This document shows positions 24,728-33,563 of a DNA stretch of 64,000 nucleotides, one piece after another. The first letter of the stretch is position 1; every line of letters begins with the position of its first letter. The notes under the pieces are model-generated. The model was not told the origin of the DNA. It ran no database searches and saw only the letters and a list, made by a program, of their open reading frames with translations. Both the position numbers and the translations under genes were made by a program. This DNA is from Streptomyces sp. NBC_01237. GTDB lineage: Bacteria; Actinomycetota; Actinomycetes; Streptomycetales; Streptomycetaceae. Location: the NCBI RefSeq assembly GCF_035917275.1, contig NZ_CP108509.1:930001-994000 (forward strand). Reading direction: 5' to 3'.

Positions 24728-25915
24728 ATGACGACGCACGTCGAGCCCCACGCGTACCCCTTCAACACCGCCGAAGGACTCCAGCTCGCGGAAGAGTACG
24801 AACGCGTCCGCGAACGTTCGGGACTGCTCCGGGTCCAGATGCCGTACGGCGAGCCCGCCTGGCTGGTCACCCGCTACGCGGACGCCCGGCTGGTACTGGG
24901 CGACCAGCGCTTCAGCCGGGCCGCGGGCGCCGCGCACGACGAGCCGCGGCAGTCGGAGGGCCGCCGGGACAGCGGGATCCTGAGCATGGACCCGCCCGGC
25001 CACACGCGGCTGCGTTCCCTGGTGGCCAAGGCGTTCACCGTCCGCCAGATCGAGAAGTTACGGCCTCAGGTCAAGGAGCTGACCGCGAGCCTGCTCGACG
25101 GGATGGAGGCGGCCGGGCCCCCCGCCGACCTGGTGGACGGCTTCGCACTGCCGCTGCCCGTCGCGGTGATCTGCCGGATGCTCGGGGTTCCGGAGGCCGA
25201 TCGCCCACGTTTCCGGGTTTGGAGCGACAACGCGCTGTCGACCAGCTCCCTGACCGCCGCCGAGTTCGACGCCAGCCGCGAGGAACTGCGCTCCTACATG
25301 GGCGAGTTGATCAACCTGCACCGTGAGGATCCGCAGGACGACCTGATGACCGCGCTGATCGAGGCGAGGGACGGCGGCGAACGGCTCACCGAGCTGGAGC
25401 TGATCGATCTGTGCGTGGCCATCCTGGTGGCCGGACACGAGACCACCGCTTCGCAGATTCCCAACTTCGTGCTCACCCTGCTGGATCATCCCGATCAGAT
25501 GGATCAGCTCAGGGCACATCCCGAACTGATCCCGGGCGCGGTGGAGGAGCTGCTGCGGTTCGTGCCGCTGGGCAGCGGAGCGGGTCAGCCCCGGTACGCC
25601 ACCGAGGACGTCGAGGTGGGCGGCACTCTGGTCCGCGCCGGCTCCCCCGTGCTGGTCGCCATCGGCGCGGCCAACCGGGACGCGTTGCGCTTCACCGCAC
25701 CCGGTGTCCTCGACGTCTCCCGGGAGGGCAACCAGCACCTGGGGTTCGGGCACGGGGTCCACCATTGCCTGGGCGCCCCGCTGGCCCGGCTGGAGCTCCA
25801 GGAGGCACTGGGCGCGCTCCTCACCCGTTTCCCGGGACTGAAGCCGGCGGGGGACGTGACCTGGAAGACCGAGTTGCTCGTGCGCGGCCCCCGCGTCATG
25901 CCGATCGGGTGGTGA
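24728..25915 (+). CDS. Cytochrome P450 monooxygenase
   Basis: A 395-residue bacterial P450 with all signature elements: I helix LVAGHETTASQ, K-helix EELLR (E-x-x-R intact) and heme loop FGHGVHHCLGAPLARLEL with the Cys ligand. The substrate is unknown; overall it resembles CYP105/CYP107-like Streptomyces enzymes. The ATG at 24728 has gggag upstream, and the open frame before it lies in the regulator region. A small ferredoxin follows directly and should deliver its electrons. The promoter carries the palindrome described above, so expression is probably TetR-controlled and inducible. It could oxidise the PTM made by the neighbouring cluster or serve an unrelated, xenobiotic-inducible role; the sequence does not decide. 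Confidence 0.9.
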   Translation: MTTHVEPHAYPFNTAEGLQLAEEYERVRERSGLLRVQMPYGEPAWLVTRYADARLVLGDQRFSRAAGAAHDEPRQSEGRRDSGILSMDPPGHTRLRSLVAKAFTVRQIEKLRPQVKELTASLLDGMEAAGPPADLVDGFALPLPVAVICRMLGVPEADRPRFRVWSDNALSTSSLTAAEFDASREELRSYMGELINLHREDPQDDLMTALIEARDGGERLTELELIDLCVAILVAGHETTASQIPNFVLTLLDHPDQMDQLRAHPELIPGAVEELLRFVPLGSGAGQPRYATEDVEVGGTLVRAGSPVLVAIGAANRDALRFTAPGVLDVSREGNQHLGFGHGVHHCLGAPLARLELQEALGALLTRFPGLKPAGDVTWKTELLVRGPRVMPIGW

Positions 25916-25920
25916 GCACC

Positions 25921-26139
25921 ATGACCTGGCACGTACGTGTGGATCCGCAGCTGTGTCTGGCGTCGGGCATGTGCGCCGGGGTGGCCCCCGAGGTGTTCGC
26001 GCTGGACGGCGAGCACGCGAGGACCGTCGTCGACGGGATCGAACCCGACGAGCGGGTCCTGGACGCGGCCGACATCTGCCCGGCCCAGGCGATCACGGTG
26101 CACGAGGGGAACAGGGTGATCGCACCCGGACGGGACTGA
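25921..26139 (+). CDS. Small ferredoxin (3Fe-4S or single 4Fe-4S type), partner of the P450
   Basis: A 72-residue acidic ferredoxin of the Streptomyces P450-partner type: CLASGMC near residue 12 (C-x5-C) and D-I-C-P-A-Q-A-I near residue 52, with APEVFALD between. Three visible cysteines suggest a [3Fe-4S] cluster or an asymmetric [4Fe-4S] one. The ATG is six bases after the P450 stop. An in-frame GTG at 25912 would overlap that stop (GTGA) and add three residues, so the exact start is open. It transfers electrons from an NAD(P)H-ferredoxin reductase to the P450; a suitable general reductase (FprA-like, 53987) is encoded elsewhere in the window. Confidence 0.9.
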   Translation: MTWHVRVDPQLCLASGMCAGVAPEVFALDGEHARTVVDGIEPDERVLDAADICPAQAITVHEGNRVIAPGRD

Positions 26140-26221
26140 GGGCAGGCCCGGGGCCGCGAGGCGGGCCGGCGGCCGGGTCGGCTCAGGAACGGGACGGGAC
26201 CGGGCCGGGCCACCGAAGCCA

Positions 26222-26262
26222 GGACCGGTCCGCCCGGGGCCGGTCCGGGGCCGGTCCGGACG
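26222..26262. repeat. GC-rich short repeats between convergent genes
   Basis: GGCCGGTCCG occurs twice, with a third close copy (GGACCGGTCCG), between the ferredoxin and LysR-domain genes. The repeats can pair with each other and may act as a bidirectional terminator. Confidence 0.35.
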
Positions 26263-26295
26263 ACGAACCGCCCGGACGGCGACCGGGATCGGCTG

Positions 26296-27075
26296 TTACG
26301 ACTGGCGACGGGGCTTGCCCGACTTGCCGGGCCCGCCTCGCTTGCCGGCCTTGGTGCCGCCCGAACCCCGCTGGGGGCTCTTGCCCGTCGATTTCCCGGC
26401 AGCGGGCTTGCGCCCCGCGCCCCGTGCCTCGGCGCGCTTGCCCTTCGGCTGCGCCGGGGTCGGCGGGCGGCCCCGTGTGCTGTTGACGGTCCGCCCCCGG
26501 ACGATCCCGATGAACTCCTCGACCAGGTCGGTCGTTTCGTCCTCCGGCCACGACAGGGCGATGCGCGACTCGGGGGCGCCGGGGACCGGCCGGTACGTGA
26601 GGTCCTTGCGGTGGTGCAGCCGGGCGAGCGACTGCGGGACGACGAGCAGGCCCACACCGGCCGCCACCAGTTCGATGGCGTCCGCCGTGGTGTCCGGGCG
26701 CTCGATCGCGGGACGTCCCGGCCTGTTCTCCCATTCGAGGGGGTCGTCGAGGGGGTGCAGCACGATGTCGTCGGCCAGGTCCTCGACGGACACCTCGTCG
26801 ACCGCGGCCATGAGGTGATCCTTCGGGATCACGACCACGGTCGTCTCGGTGTACAGCGGGATCGCGCTGAGGTCCGTACGGTCGATGGGCAGCCGTACGA
26901 ATCCCGCGTCGGCCCCGCCGGCCCGCAGCAGGCCGGGCGCCTCGGCCGCGGGCACCGCGACCAGGGTCAGCGGGACCTCGGGCAGCCGCTCGTTCCAAAT
27001 CCGCACCCACTTGGTGGGCGTCACCCCCGGGACATAGGCGAGCCGGAACGCAGGGGGTACTTCCGAGACAGTCAC
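26296..27075 (-). CDS. LysR-type effector-binding domain protein without HTH, with basic tail
   Basis: A 259-residue protein whose first 200 residues match the periplasmic-binding-like effector domain of LysR regulators (FRLAYVPGVTPTKWVRIW, RTDLSAIPLYTETTVVVIP, VAAGVGLLVVPQSLAR). It has no N-terminal helix-turn-helix: the domain starts within ten residues of the GTG. The last 60 residues are instead very rich in Lys, Arg, Gly and Pro (KPAAGKSTGKSPQRGSGG), like histone H1-type tails. Such a tail could bind nucleic acid without sequence preference. It is divergent from the DUF5997 gene, 58 bases away, an arrangement I recall as common in Streptomyces. Function unknown; a role as ligand-sensing DNA-associated factor is inference. 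Confidence 0.8.
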   Translation of the reverse strand: MTVSEVPPAFRLAYVPGVTPTKWVRIWNERLPEVPLTLVAVPAAEAPGLLRAGGADAGFVRLPIDRTDLSAIPLYTETTVVVIPKDHLMAAVDEVSVEDLADDIVLHPLDDPLEWENRPGRPAIERPDTTADAIELVAAGVGLLVVPQSLARLHHRKDLTYRPVPGAPESRIALSWPEDETTDLVEEFIGIVRGRTVNSTRGRPPTPAQPKGKRAEARGAGRKPAAGKSTGKSPQRGSGGTKAGKRGGPGKSGKPRRQS

Positions 27076-27133
27076 CCGCCCAGATTACCGGTCGTGGTCG
27101 GCGGTAGCTCACACGCTCGATACTCTTGACACC

Positions 27134-27538
27134 ATGACGTCGCACCAGACCACCCAGACCATGAAGCCCGCGACCGCGGCGAAGAAACTGGGTGTGTACC
27201 TCGAGGCCACCCCCACCGAGTTCCAGGAGGGTGTCGTCTCGCGCTCCGAGCTGAACGCCCTGCAGACCGATCCGCCCGAGTGGCTGCAGGAGCTGCGACG
27301 CACCGGCCCGCACCCCCGGCCCGTGGTCGCGGCGAAGCTCGGCGTCTCCATCGCCGGTCTCGCGCGCGGCGGAGTCACGGAGCCGCTCACCACGGAGCAG
27401 ATCGAGGCCCTGAAGAACGAACTCCCGGAGTGGCTGCAGAAGGAGCGCGCCACCCAGGCGGAGGTCCGCAAGGAGACGGTGCGCATCAAGGAGAAGAAGG
27501 CGGAACAGGGCGAGCAGTCGCACCGGCCGCGTTCCTGA
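27134..27538 (+). CDS. DUF5997 family protein
   Basis: A 134-residue soluble protein made of two similar segments (MKPATAAKKLGVYLEATPTEF...PEWLQELR and RPVVAAKLGVSIAGLARGG...PEWLQKER), then a charged C-terminal helix. I recognise it as the actinobacterial DUF5997 family; the segments look like small helical HTH-like units, but no function is established. No ribosome site precedes the ATG. A TACTCT hexamer seven bases upstream fits a -10 box for a leaderless transcript starting at the ATG. The gene is divergent from the LysR-domain protein and ends before two strong hairpins. Confidence 0.8.
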   Translation: MTSHQTTQTMKPATAAKKLGVYLEATPTEFQEGVVSRSELNALQTDPPEWLQELRRTGPHPRPVVAAKLGVSIAGLARGGVTEPLTTEQIEALKNELPEWLQKERATQAEVRKETVRIKEKKAEQGEQSHRPRS

Positions 27539-27546
27539 CCTCCCGC

Positions 27547-27573
27547 GTGGCCGCCGGGTTCACCGGCGGCCAC
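27547..27573 (+). terminator. Hairpin terminator after the DUF5997 gene
   Basis: An 11-bp perfect stem (GTGGCCGCCGG and its complement) with a GTTCA loop begins eight bases after the stop codon. Confidence 0.65.
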
Positions 27574-27591
27574 GACGACCGGCGCCCCTCA

Positions 27592-27632
27592 CACATCAGC
27601 CCCCCGGACGTGTCGTCCGGGGGGCTGATGTG
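27592..27632. terminator. Bidirectional hairpin between DUF5997 and cold-shock genes
   Basis: A 19-bp perfect stem with a three-base TGT loop (left arm 27592-27610, right arm 27614-27632) separates two convergent genes. It would terminate both. Confidence 0.75.
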
Positions 27633-27646
27633 CTGTGCGGACCGGG

Positions 27647-28102
<456 letters not shown>

Positions 28103-29701
28103 TCAGTCACGCGGTGCGCCGGGGGCCGGAGGGCGGCTCCCGGGGGCGTCCTGGGGCGTCGTCGGCGGTGCGGCGCCGCCCTGGAGACGCTCCAGATCCC
28201 CGGGGCGTACCTGGATGACCACGAGCGCGACCAGAGCGGCCACCACGGCCATGATCGCGGCGACGATGAACGCGCTGGAGACGCCCGAGGCCAGCACCTC
28301 GTCGCCCCAGTGTCCCGGGAGCTGCCCGGTCCTGCGGAACTCCAGCAGCTGGGCCGGGGTCCCTTCCTTCAGGAAACGAGGAATCTGCTCGGCCGCCGCA
28401 TTACGGCTGGCCGTGCCGAAGACCGTGACCAGAATGGACAGACCGAGCGACCCGCCCACCTGCTGGGTGGCGTTGAGGACCCCGGACGCCGCGCCCGCCT
28501 CCCGGGGCGCCACACCCGACACCGCCATCAGCGTCAGCGACACGAACTGCATGCCCATGCCGAGGCCGAAGACCAGCACGGGACCGAGGATGCTCCCCAG
28601 GTACGAGCTGTTCACATCGGTCATCGTCAGCCAGCCCAGCCCCACCGCGGCCAGGACCGCCCCCGTCACCATGAAGGGTTTGGGGCCCCATCTGGGCAGC
28701 AGTTGCGAGGTGATGCCCGCGCCCACCGCGACGATCACGCTCACCGGCAGAAAGGCGAGACCGGCCTGCAGGGGGCTGAATTCCAGGATGTTCTGCACGA
28801 ACAGGGTCAGGAAGAAGAACATCCCGAACATCGCGGCGGACAGGCTCAGCATCATCCCGTAGGAACCGGCACGATTGCGGTCGCGGAACATCCACAGCGG
28901 GGTGATGGGCTGCTTCGAGCGCCGCTCGATGGCGATGAACACGGCGAGGAGCACGAGCGCCGCGCCGAAGGACAGCAGGGTCACCCGGTCGCTCCAGCCG
29001 TCCTCGGAGGCACGGATGAATCCGTAGACCAGCATGACCATGCCCAGCGTGGAGGTGAACGCGCCGACGATGTCGAAATGGCCCGGGTGGCGTTCGGACT
29101 CGCGGATGTAGCGGCGGGTGGCGAGCGCGATCAGCAGGCCGATGGGCACGTTGACGAAGAAGACCCAGCGCCAGTCGAGCCACTCCACCAGCACCCCGCC
29201 CGCGAGCAGTCCGATCGCGCTGCCACCCGCCGAGACGGCGGCGAACACCCCGAACGCCTTGTTCCGTTCGGGGCCCTCCCGGAACGTCGTGGTGATCAGC
29301 GACAGGGCCGTCGGGGAAGCGATGGCGCCACCGACACCTTGCAGCGAGCGGGCCGCGAGCAGTTGCCAGGATTCCTGCGAGAGACCGCCGAGCAGCGAGG
29401 CGAAGACGAAGAGCAGGACGCCGAAGACGAAGACCCGGCGGCGGCCGAGGATGTCTCCCAGCCGCCCGCCGAGCAGCAGGAGCCCGCCGAAGGTCAGCGT
29501 GTACGCGTTGACCACCCAGGACAGGGATTCGGTCGAGAAACCCAGTGACGTCTGGATGTGCGGCAGCGCGATGTTGACGATGGTGATGTCGAGGACGACC
29601 ATCAACTGGCACGAGGCGATGACGAGAAGCGCCATCCCACCGCCTCGGCCCCGCTCCGGGGCCTGGGCAGTGTCCGCAGGTGTCGCGTGGGAGCCCGTCA
29701 T
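28103..29701 (-). CDS. MFS drug exporter, DHA2 (EmrB/QacA) family
   Basis: A 532-residue membrane protein with about 14 hydrophobic segments, as in the DHA2 proton-drug antiporters. Helix 1 carries the family motif LDITIVNIALPHIQ, the loop after helix 2 GGRLGDILGRRRVF, and helix 5 the antiporter region GGSAIGLLAGGVL. A hydrophilic Gly/Ala-rich N-terminus precedes helix 1, and a Pro/Ala-rich tail ends the protein. It is likely to export hydrophobic or antibiotic compounds. A perfect 7-4-7 inverted repeat lies about 60 bases upstream, but no regulator gene is adjacent, so control may be from elsewhere. It is not obviously part of the PTM cluster, 4.4 kb away, though it could export that product. 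Confidence 0.88.
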   Translation of the reverse strand: MTGSHATPADTAQAPERGRGGGMALLVIASCQLMVVLDITIVNIALPHIQTSLGFSTESLSWVVNAYTLTFGGLLLLGGRLGDILGRRRVFVFGVLLFVFASLLGGLSQESWQLLAARSLQGVGGAIASPTALSLITTTFREGPERNKAFGVFAAVSAGGSAIGLLAGGVLVEWLDWRWVFFVNVPIGLLIALATRRYIRESERHPGHFDIVGAFTSTLGMVMLVYGFIRASEDGWSDRVTLLSFGAALVLLAVFIAIERRSKQPITPLWMFRDRNRAGSYGMMLSLSAAMFGMFFFLTLFVQNILEFSPLQAGLAFLPVSVIVAVGAGITSQLLPRWGPKPFMVTGAVLAAVGLGWLTMTDVNSSYLGSILGPVLVFGLGMGMQFVSLTLMAVSGVAPREAGAASGVLNATQQVGGSLGLSILVTVFGTASRNAAAEQIPRFLKEGTPAQLLEFRRTGQLPGHWGDEVLASGVSSAFIVAAIMAVVAALVALVVIQVRPGDLERLQGGAAPPTTPQDAPGSRPPAPGAPRD

Positions 29702-29762
29702 GGGATTGCTTGCGTCGTGAGGGTCACTCGCGGTTCGGTCCCGGGTCGGGAGCGACCAACGG

Positions 29763-29780
29763 GTGAACGGTCGCGTTCAC
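29763..29780. promoter_or_regulatory. Perfect 7-4-7 inverted repeat upstream of the DHA2 exporter
   Basis: GTGAACG-GTCG-CGTTCAC lies 62-79 bases before the exporter start codon, a usual place for a TetR- or MarR-type operator. No cognate regulator is adjacent. Confidence 0.4.
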
Positions 29781-29795
29781 ACATCGACCCTAGGA

Positions 29796-29812
29796 CGGGG
29801 CATCGCGCCCCG
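29796..29812 (-). terminator. Short hairpin behind the methyltransferase gene
   Basis: CGGGGC-ATCGC-GCCCCG, a 6-bp stem nine bases past the stop of the methyltransferase gene; weak but well placed. Confidence 0.4.
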
Positions 29813-29820
29813 CGAATCGA

Positions 29821-30687
29821 TCATTGGGCAACCAGGCCGCCGAGCGGGTAGGTGTCGATGTCGGCACGGGGGCGCGACAGGTGCAGTGCGGTGTGGAAGT
29901 GGCCCGCCGTCTCCTTGCCGTCCGGATTCTCCCCTGTCGCGGTCACCGCGGCGACGGCGTACCGCTGCTCGGCGGCGCTGGTGAAGCGGCGCTGGACGAA
30001 GGTGGCCCCGGCGTACTTCTCCGTGGTCAGGCCGTGGCGGGCGAGGTGCTCGGCGATCGGCGCGTAGGAGCCGGTGCGCAGCACGAACGCGGCGACCCAC
30101 GGTGGCGGGCCGGCGTTGTCCAGGATCGGCCGGAAAGTGGCCCCGGACAGGAAGCTGGCGCCGCCGGTGATCGTGATGAGGCGGACGTTCCGTGCCGCGT
30201 CCAGCAGGGCCGGGGAAGCCGGGGAGGTCTCCAGATTCTCGGCGAACCCGTCGTCGAGCAGGCCGACCGCCCGCGCGTAGGCGATGGCGCGGGGGGCGAT
30301 GTCGAGGCCGATCACCGGGACGGCGTCCCGTCGGCGGCGGGCCCGGAAGAACGCCCGGTCGTGCTCGATCAGCTCCTGGGTGGTCATGGCCACCGTCCGC
30401 GGAGCCGTGTAGTGGGCCCGCAGGCCCTCCAGCGTCACGTCGTGGTTGAGCAGAGCGGCGTTGATCCCGTACGAGCAGCACAGGTCCAGCACCGCGTCGC
30501 CCGTGCCGCTCAGCCGGAGTTCGGCCAGGCGTCGGAAGACGGGCCGGGCGTGCTGGGGTGTCCGGTAGCCGAACGCCCCCAGTTCGCGGAAGAAGGCTCG
30601 GGGATCGGCCCGGTCGTAGATGTCGTCGAACGGGGTCATCGTCCGCTGGACGGGCGCCTCGGCGCCCTCTCCTCGTGCTTCGGCCAT
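29821..30687 (-). CDS. Class I SAM-dependent methyltransferase-like protein
   Basis: A 288-residue protein with a nucleotide-binding motif I near residue 65 (AVLDLCCSYGINAALL), followed by alternating strands and helices as in class I methyltransferases. The Gly-rich loop of motif I is unusual: C-C-S-Y-G instead of G-x-G-x-G. This variant occurs in some uncharacterised actinobacterial families, so methyl transfer is probable but unproven. The ATG at 30687 has a GGGGAG site. The gene is divergent from the peptide-importer operon across a 244-base gap. It might share a control region with it, but no motif links the two. Substrate unknown. Confidence 0.7.
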   Translation of the reverse strand: MAEARGEGAEAPVQRTMTPFDDIYDRADPRAFFRELGAFGYRTPQHARPVFRRLAELRLSGTGDAVLDLCCSYGINAALLNHDVTLEGLRAHYTAPRTVAMTTQELIEHDRAFFRARRRRDAVPVIGLDIAPRAIAYARAVGLLDDGFAENLETSPASPALLDAARNVRLITITGGASFLSGATFRPILDNAGPPPWVAAFVLRTGSYAPIAEHLARHGLTTEKYAGATFVQRRFTSAAEQRYAVAAVTATGENPDGKETAGHFHTALHLSRPRADIDTYPLGGLVAQ

Positions 30688-30931
30688 CGCTCGCGCTCCC
30701 CTCGGTACCCGGGCCCGCGCCCGTGGTCACCACAGCCTCCAGCAACGGGCGCGCGGGGGAAACAGGGCCTCCGCGGAACCGGACACGGCCCGGGCGGCAG
30801 GGACCGCGTCTTCGGTGCGGCGCACCGTCGACGGGGCGGTTTTTCGTCCGCCGCCACCAATCGGGACCGGTACGCCGCTGCCTAGTGTTCCCCTCACTCG
30901 GCGGCGGCCTGCCGCTCCTTCGGAGGTGACC

Positions 30932-32539
30932 ATGCCCAGTTCCGCAGGCAAGGGGACGCGACGTACACCGAAGCGCGGGGTGCGGCCCGTGACCGCTGTG
31001 GCGGCGGCGTTCGGTCTCATCGCCACAGCGGCCGCGTGCGGGGGCGGCTCGGCCGGGGGCAGCGCGGGGTCGAGGGTGGTGGTCGCCATCGGCGCCGATC
31101 CGGGCAGTCTCAGCCCCACGACGGCGCTGGCCGGCACCGCGCTGGCGATGAACTCCTTCGCCTACGACACGCTCGTGCACATCGCGGCGGACGGTTCGCT
31201 GATCCCCGGGGTGGCCGAGAAGTGGACGGTCACCTCCACTTCGGCCCGGTTCACCATCCGCTCCGGGGTGAGCTGCGAGGACGGCTCGGCGCTCACGGCA
31301 ACGGATGTGGCCGCCGAGTACAACCACATCGCCGACCCGGCGAACCAGTCGCCGATGCTCGGGCTCTCCGTACCCGTCACCGCCGTCGCGAAGGCCGACG
31401 AGGCGACGCGCACGGTCACCGTCACCACGACACGACCCGCACCGTTCATCGCGCACATGGCCCGGCTGCTGCCGCTGCTCTGCGAGGAGAGCCTGGCGGC
31501 CCCGGCCGCGCTGGCCAAGGCCACCGGGGCGAGCGGCCCGTACCGGCTGACCGAAGCGGTTCCGGGCGACCACTACACGTACGCCCGGCGGGACGGGTAC
31601 ACCTGGGGGCCCGGCGGCGCCACCGGGGAGGACCTTCCCCGCACGGTGGTGTTCAAGGTCGTCGCCAACGAGTCGACCGCGACGAACCTCCTGATGGCCG
31701 GGCAGATCGACGTCGCCCAGATCAACGGCGGCGACCAGCAACGGCTGGACGCGGCCGAGGTGAAGAACCGGAGCATCGACGCGCTGGTCGGCCAGCTCAT
31801 GTTCAACCAGGCCGCCGGGCGTCCGTCCGCCGACCTCGCGGTGCGCCGCGCCCTGATCTCCGTACTGGATCTCAAGGACCTCAGGAACGTCGCCACGGGC
31901 GGCATCGGGACACCCCCCACCAGCATCGGGGAGGTCGCGCCAACCCCCTGCACCGGCGACCCGGTGACCGGGAATGTCCCCGCCCACGACCCCGAGCGGG
32001 CCGCCGCCGCCCTCACCGCGGCGGGCTGGACCAGGAGCGGCGGCACCTGGACGAAGGACGGCAAGCCGCTGACCATCGGGTTCAGTTACGCGACCAACCA
32101 GGGCACGCAGGTCGCGTCGGCGATCGAACTGGCCGTCCAGAAGTGGACCTCCTTCGGGGTGAAGGCATCGGCCGACCCCGTGAGCGGGTCGAGCATCGCG
32201 GGCACCCTGACGGGCGGCGACTGGGACGTGGCCTGGGCTCCCATCGGGGTGACCCTCCCGGACCAGCTGACCCAGTTCTACGACGGACAGCCACCGCCGA
32301 AGGGCAACAACTTCGGGTCCGTCGCCAACCCCGACTATCACCGGCTCGCCGCACGTGCCTCCGCCATGCCCGGCACGTCGGGCTGCGCCCTGTGGGAGCA
32401 GGCGGGTGCCGCCCTGGTCAAGCGGGTCGACATCGTGCCGATCGTCAGCAGGCCGATCCGGCACTACGCGAAGGGCGTCACCTTCCAGGTGGACGGCGGC
32501 GGCATCATCCCCAGCACTCTGCGCCGGAGCGCGAGCTGA
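30932..32539 (+). CDS. Oligopeptide ABC transporter substrate-binding lipoprotein (SBP family 5)
   Basis: A 535-residue lipoprotein. A basic start (RRTPKRG) leads to a hydrophobic segment and a lipobox ending A-A-A-C (about residue 37). The mature part is a DppA/OppA-type binding protein: GADPGSLSPTTALAG opens the domain, and the AFAYDTLVHI-like NSFAYDTLV and FTIRSGVSCEDGSALTATDV segments are family signatures. It captures peptides or similar solutes outside the membrane and feeds them to the permeases encoded downstream. The ATG at 30932 has a clear cggagg site. It heads an operon of eleven genes, most joined by stop-start overlaps; its stop overlaps the first permease start (TGATG). Confidence 0.9.
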   Translation: MPSSAGKGTRRTPKRGVRPVTAVAAAFGLIATAAACGGGSAGGSAGSRVVVAIGADPGSLSPTTALAGTALAMNSFAYDTLVHIAADGSLIPGVAEKWTVTSTSARFTIRSGVSCEDGSALTATDVAAEYNHIADPANQSPMLGLSVPVTAVAKADEATRTVTVTTTRPAPFIAHMARLLPLLCEESLAAPAALAKATGASGPYRLTEAVPGDHYTYARRDGYTWGPGGATGEDLPRTVVFKVVANESTATNLLMAGQIDVAQINGGDQQRLDAAEVKNRSIDALVGQLMFNQAAGRPSADLAVRRALISVLDLKDLRNVATGGIGTPPTSIGEVAPTPCTGDPVTGNVPAHDPERAAAALTAAGWTRSGGTWTKDGKPLTIGFSYATNQGTQVASAIELAVQKWTSFGVKASADPVSGSSIAGTLTGGDWDVAWAPIGVTLPDQLTQFYDGQPPPKGNNFGSVANPDYHRLAARASAMPGTSGCALWEQAGAALVKRVDIVPIVSRPIRHYAKGVTFQVDGGGIIPSTLRRSAS

Positions 32540-33561
32540 TGGCCACGCTCCCCGCGCGCTCCCCGCGCCGACGGCGCACACTCGGCATGCCGCGATTCCC
32601 GCGCGAGCGGGCCCGCAGCCCCTGGGTCGGATTCGCCCTGCGCCGCACCTGGCGGCTGGTCGCCTCTCTTGCCGCCCTGGTCACCGCCGCTTTCGCGATG
32701 ATCCATCTGATTCCCGGGGACCCGGTGCGGGCGGCGCTGGGACCCACCGCCGATCCGGCCCTGGTCGATGCCCGCAGGCAGTCGCTCGGGCTGGACCAGC
32801 CGCTGCCGCAGCAGTACGGCGACTTCGTCGGCAGGCTGTTCCAGGGCAGCCTCGGGGACTCGATCGGTGCCCAGCTGCCCGTGTCCGAGATCATCTCCAG
32901 CCGGCTTCCGGCGACCCTGCAGATCGCCGTCCCCGCGTTCGTGCTGATCCTGCTGCTCGCGATCCCGGTGGGGATGACGGCCGCGGTCCTGACCCGGGAC
33001 GGCCGCAGGCGGCGCGGTGAACTCGCCTTCACCGGGATCACCGGATTTCTGGGCGCCGTGCCCGAATTCCTGCTGGCGGTCGGTCTGGTGGCCGCGTTCG
33101 CCGTGGCCTGGCCGGTCCTCCCGGTGGCCTCACAGGCCGGCCCTGCCTCCTACGTACTGCCGGTACTGGCCCTCACGCTCGTCCCGGCGGCGACGCTGTC
33201 GCGCATCGTCCGGGTGGAGACGCTGCGGGTGCTCGGAGAGGACTACATGCGTACCGCCCAGGCCAAACGGCTGCCCGCCCGGCTGCGCTATCTGCGGCAC
33301 GCGCTGCCCAATCTGCTGACCTCCTCGCTCACCCTGGGCGGCCTGCTGTTCAGCTCGCTGCTCGCCGGCACGGTACTGATCGAGAACGTCTTCGCCTGGC
33401 CCGGCCTCGGCACCACGATCGTGCAGGCCATCACCGAGAAGGACTACCCCCTGGTCCAGGGCGTCGTGCTGGTCTACGGGGCGGCCGCGCTGCTGATCAC
33501 CTTCGCCGTCGACGTGGCCGTGGCCGTCGCCGACCCCCGGTCCACCGTTCGCGGGAGCTGA
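32539..33561 (+). CDS. Peptide ABC transporter permease (DppB type)
   Basis: A 340-residue inner-membrane permease of the DppB/OppB class. It has a long first helix with IHLIPGDPVRAALG (the conserved periplasmic opening), then five further helices. The EAA loop reads DYMRTAQAKRLPARLRYLRHALPN. It pairs with the second permease domain in the next gene to form the channel. The ATG overlaps the stop of the binding-protein gene by one base. The N-terminus is about 30 residues longer than in typical DppB and is rich in Arg and Pro; a later start is possible, but the stop-start overlap favours this one. Confidence 0.9.
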   Translation: MATLPARSPRRRRTLGMPRFPRERARSPWVGFALRRTWRLVASLAALVTAAFAMIHLIPGDPVRAALGPTADPALVDARRQSLGLDQPLPQQYGDFVGRLFQGSLGDSIGAQLPVSEIISSRLPATLQIAVPAFVLILLLAIPVGMTAAVLTRDGRRRRGELAFTGITGFLGAVPEFLLAVGLVAAFAVAWPVLPVASQAGPASYVLPVLALTLVPAATLSRIVRVETLRVLGEDYMRTAQAKRLPARLRYLRHALPNLLTSSLTLGGLLFSSLLAGTVLIENVFAWPGLGTTIVQAITEKDYPLVQGVVLVYGAAALLITFAVDVAVAVADPRSTVRGS

Positions 33562-33563
33562 CG

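Noticed and set aside
26140..26295. GC-rich repeats considered as an attachment site or REP element
   Set aside because: The repeats are short and local, and they lie between convergent genes, which fits a terminator better; no integrase or tRNA gene is near.
30688..30931. Operator for the PucR/CdaR regulator in the importer promoter
   Set aside because: The position is right, but I could not find a convincing palindrome or repeated motif in this gap, so no site is annotated.
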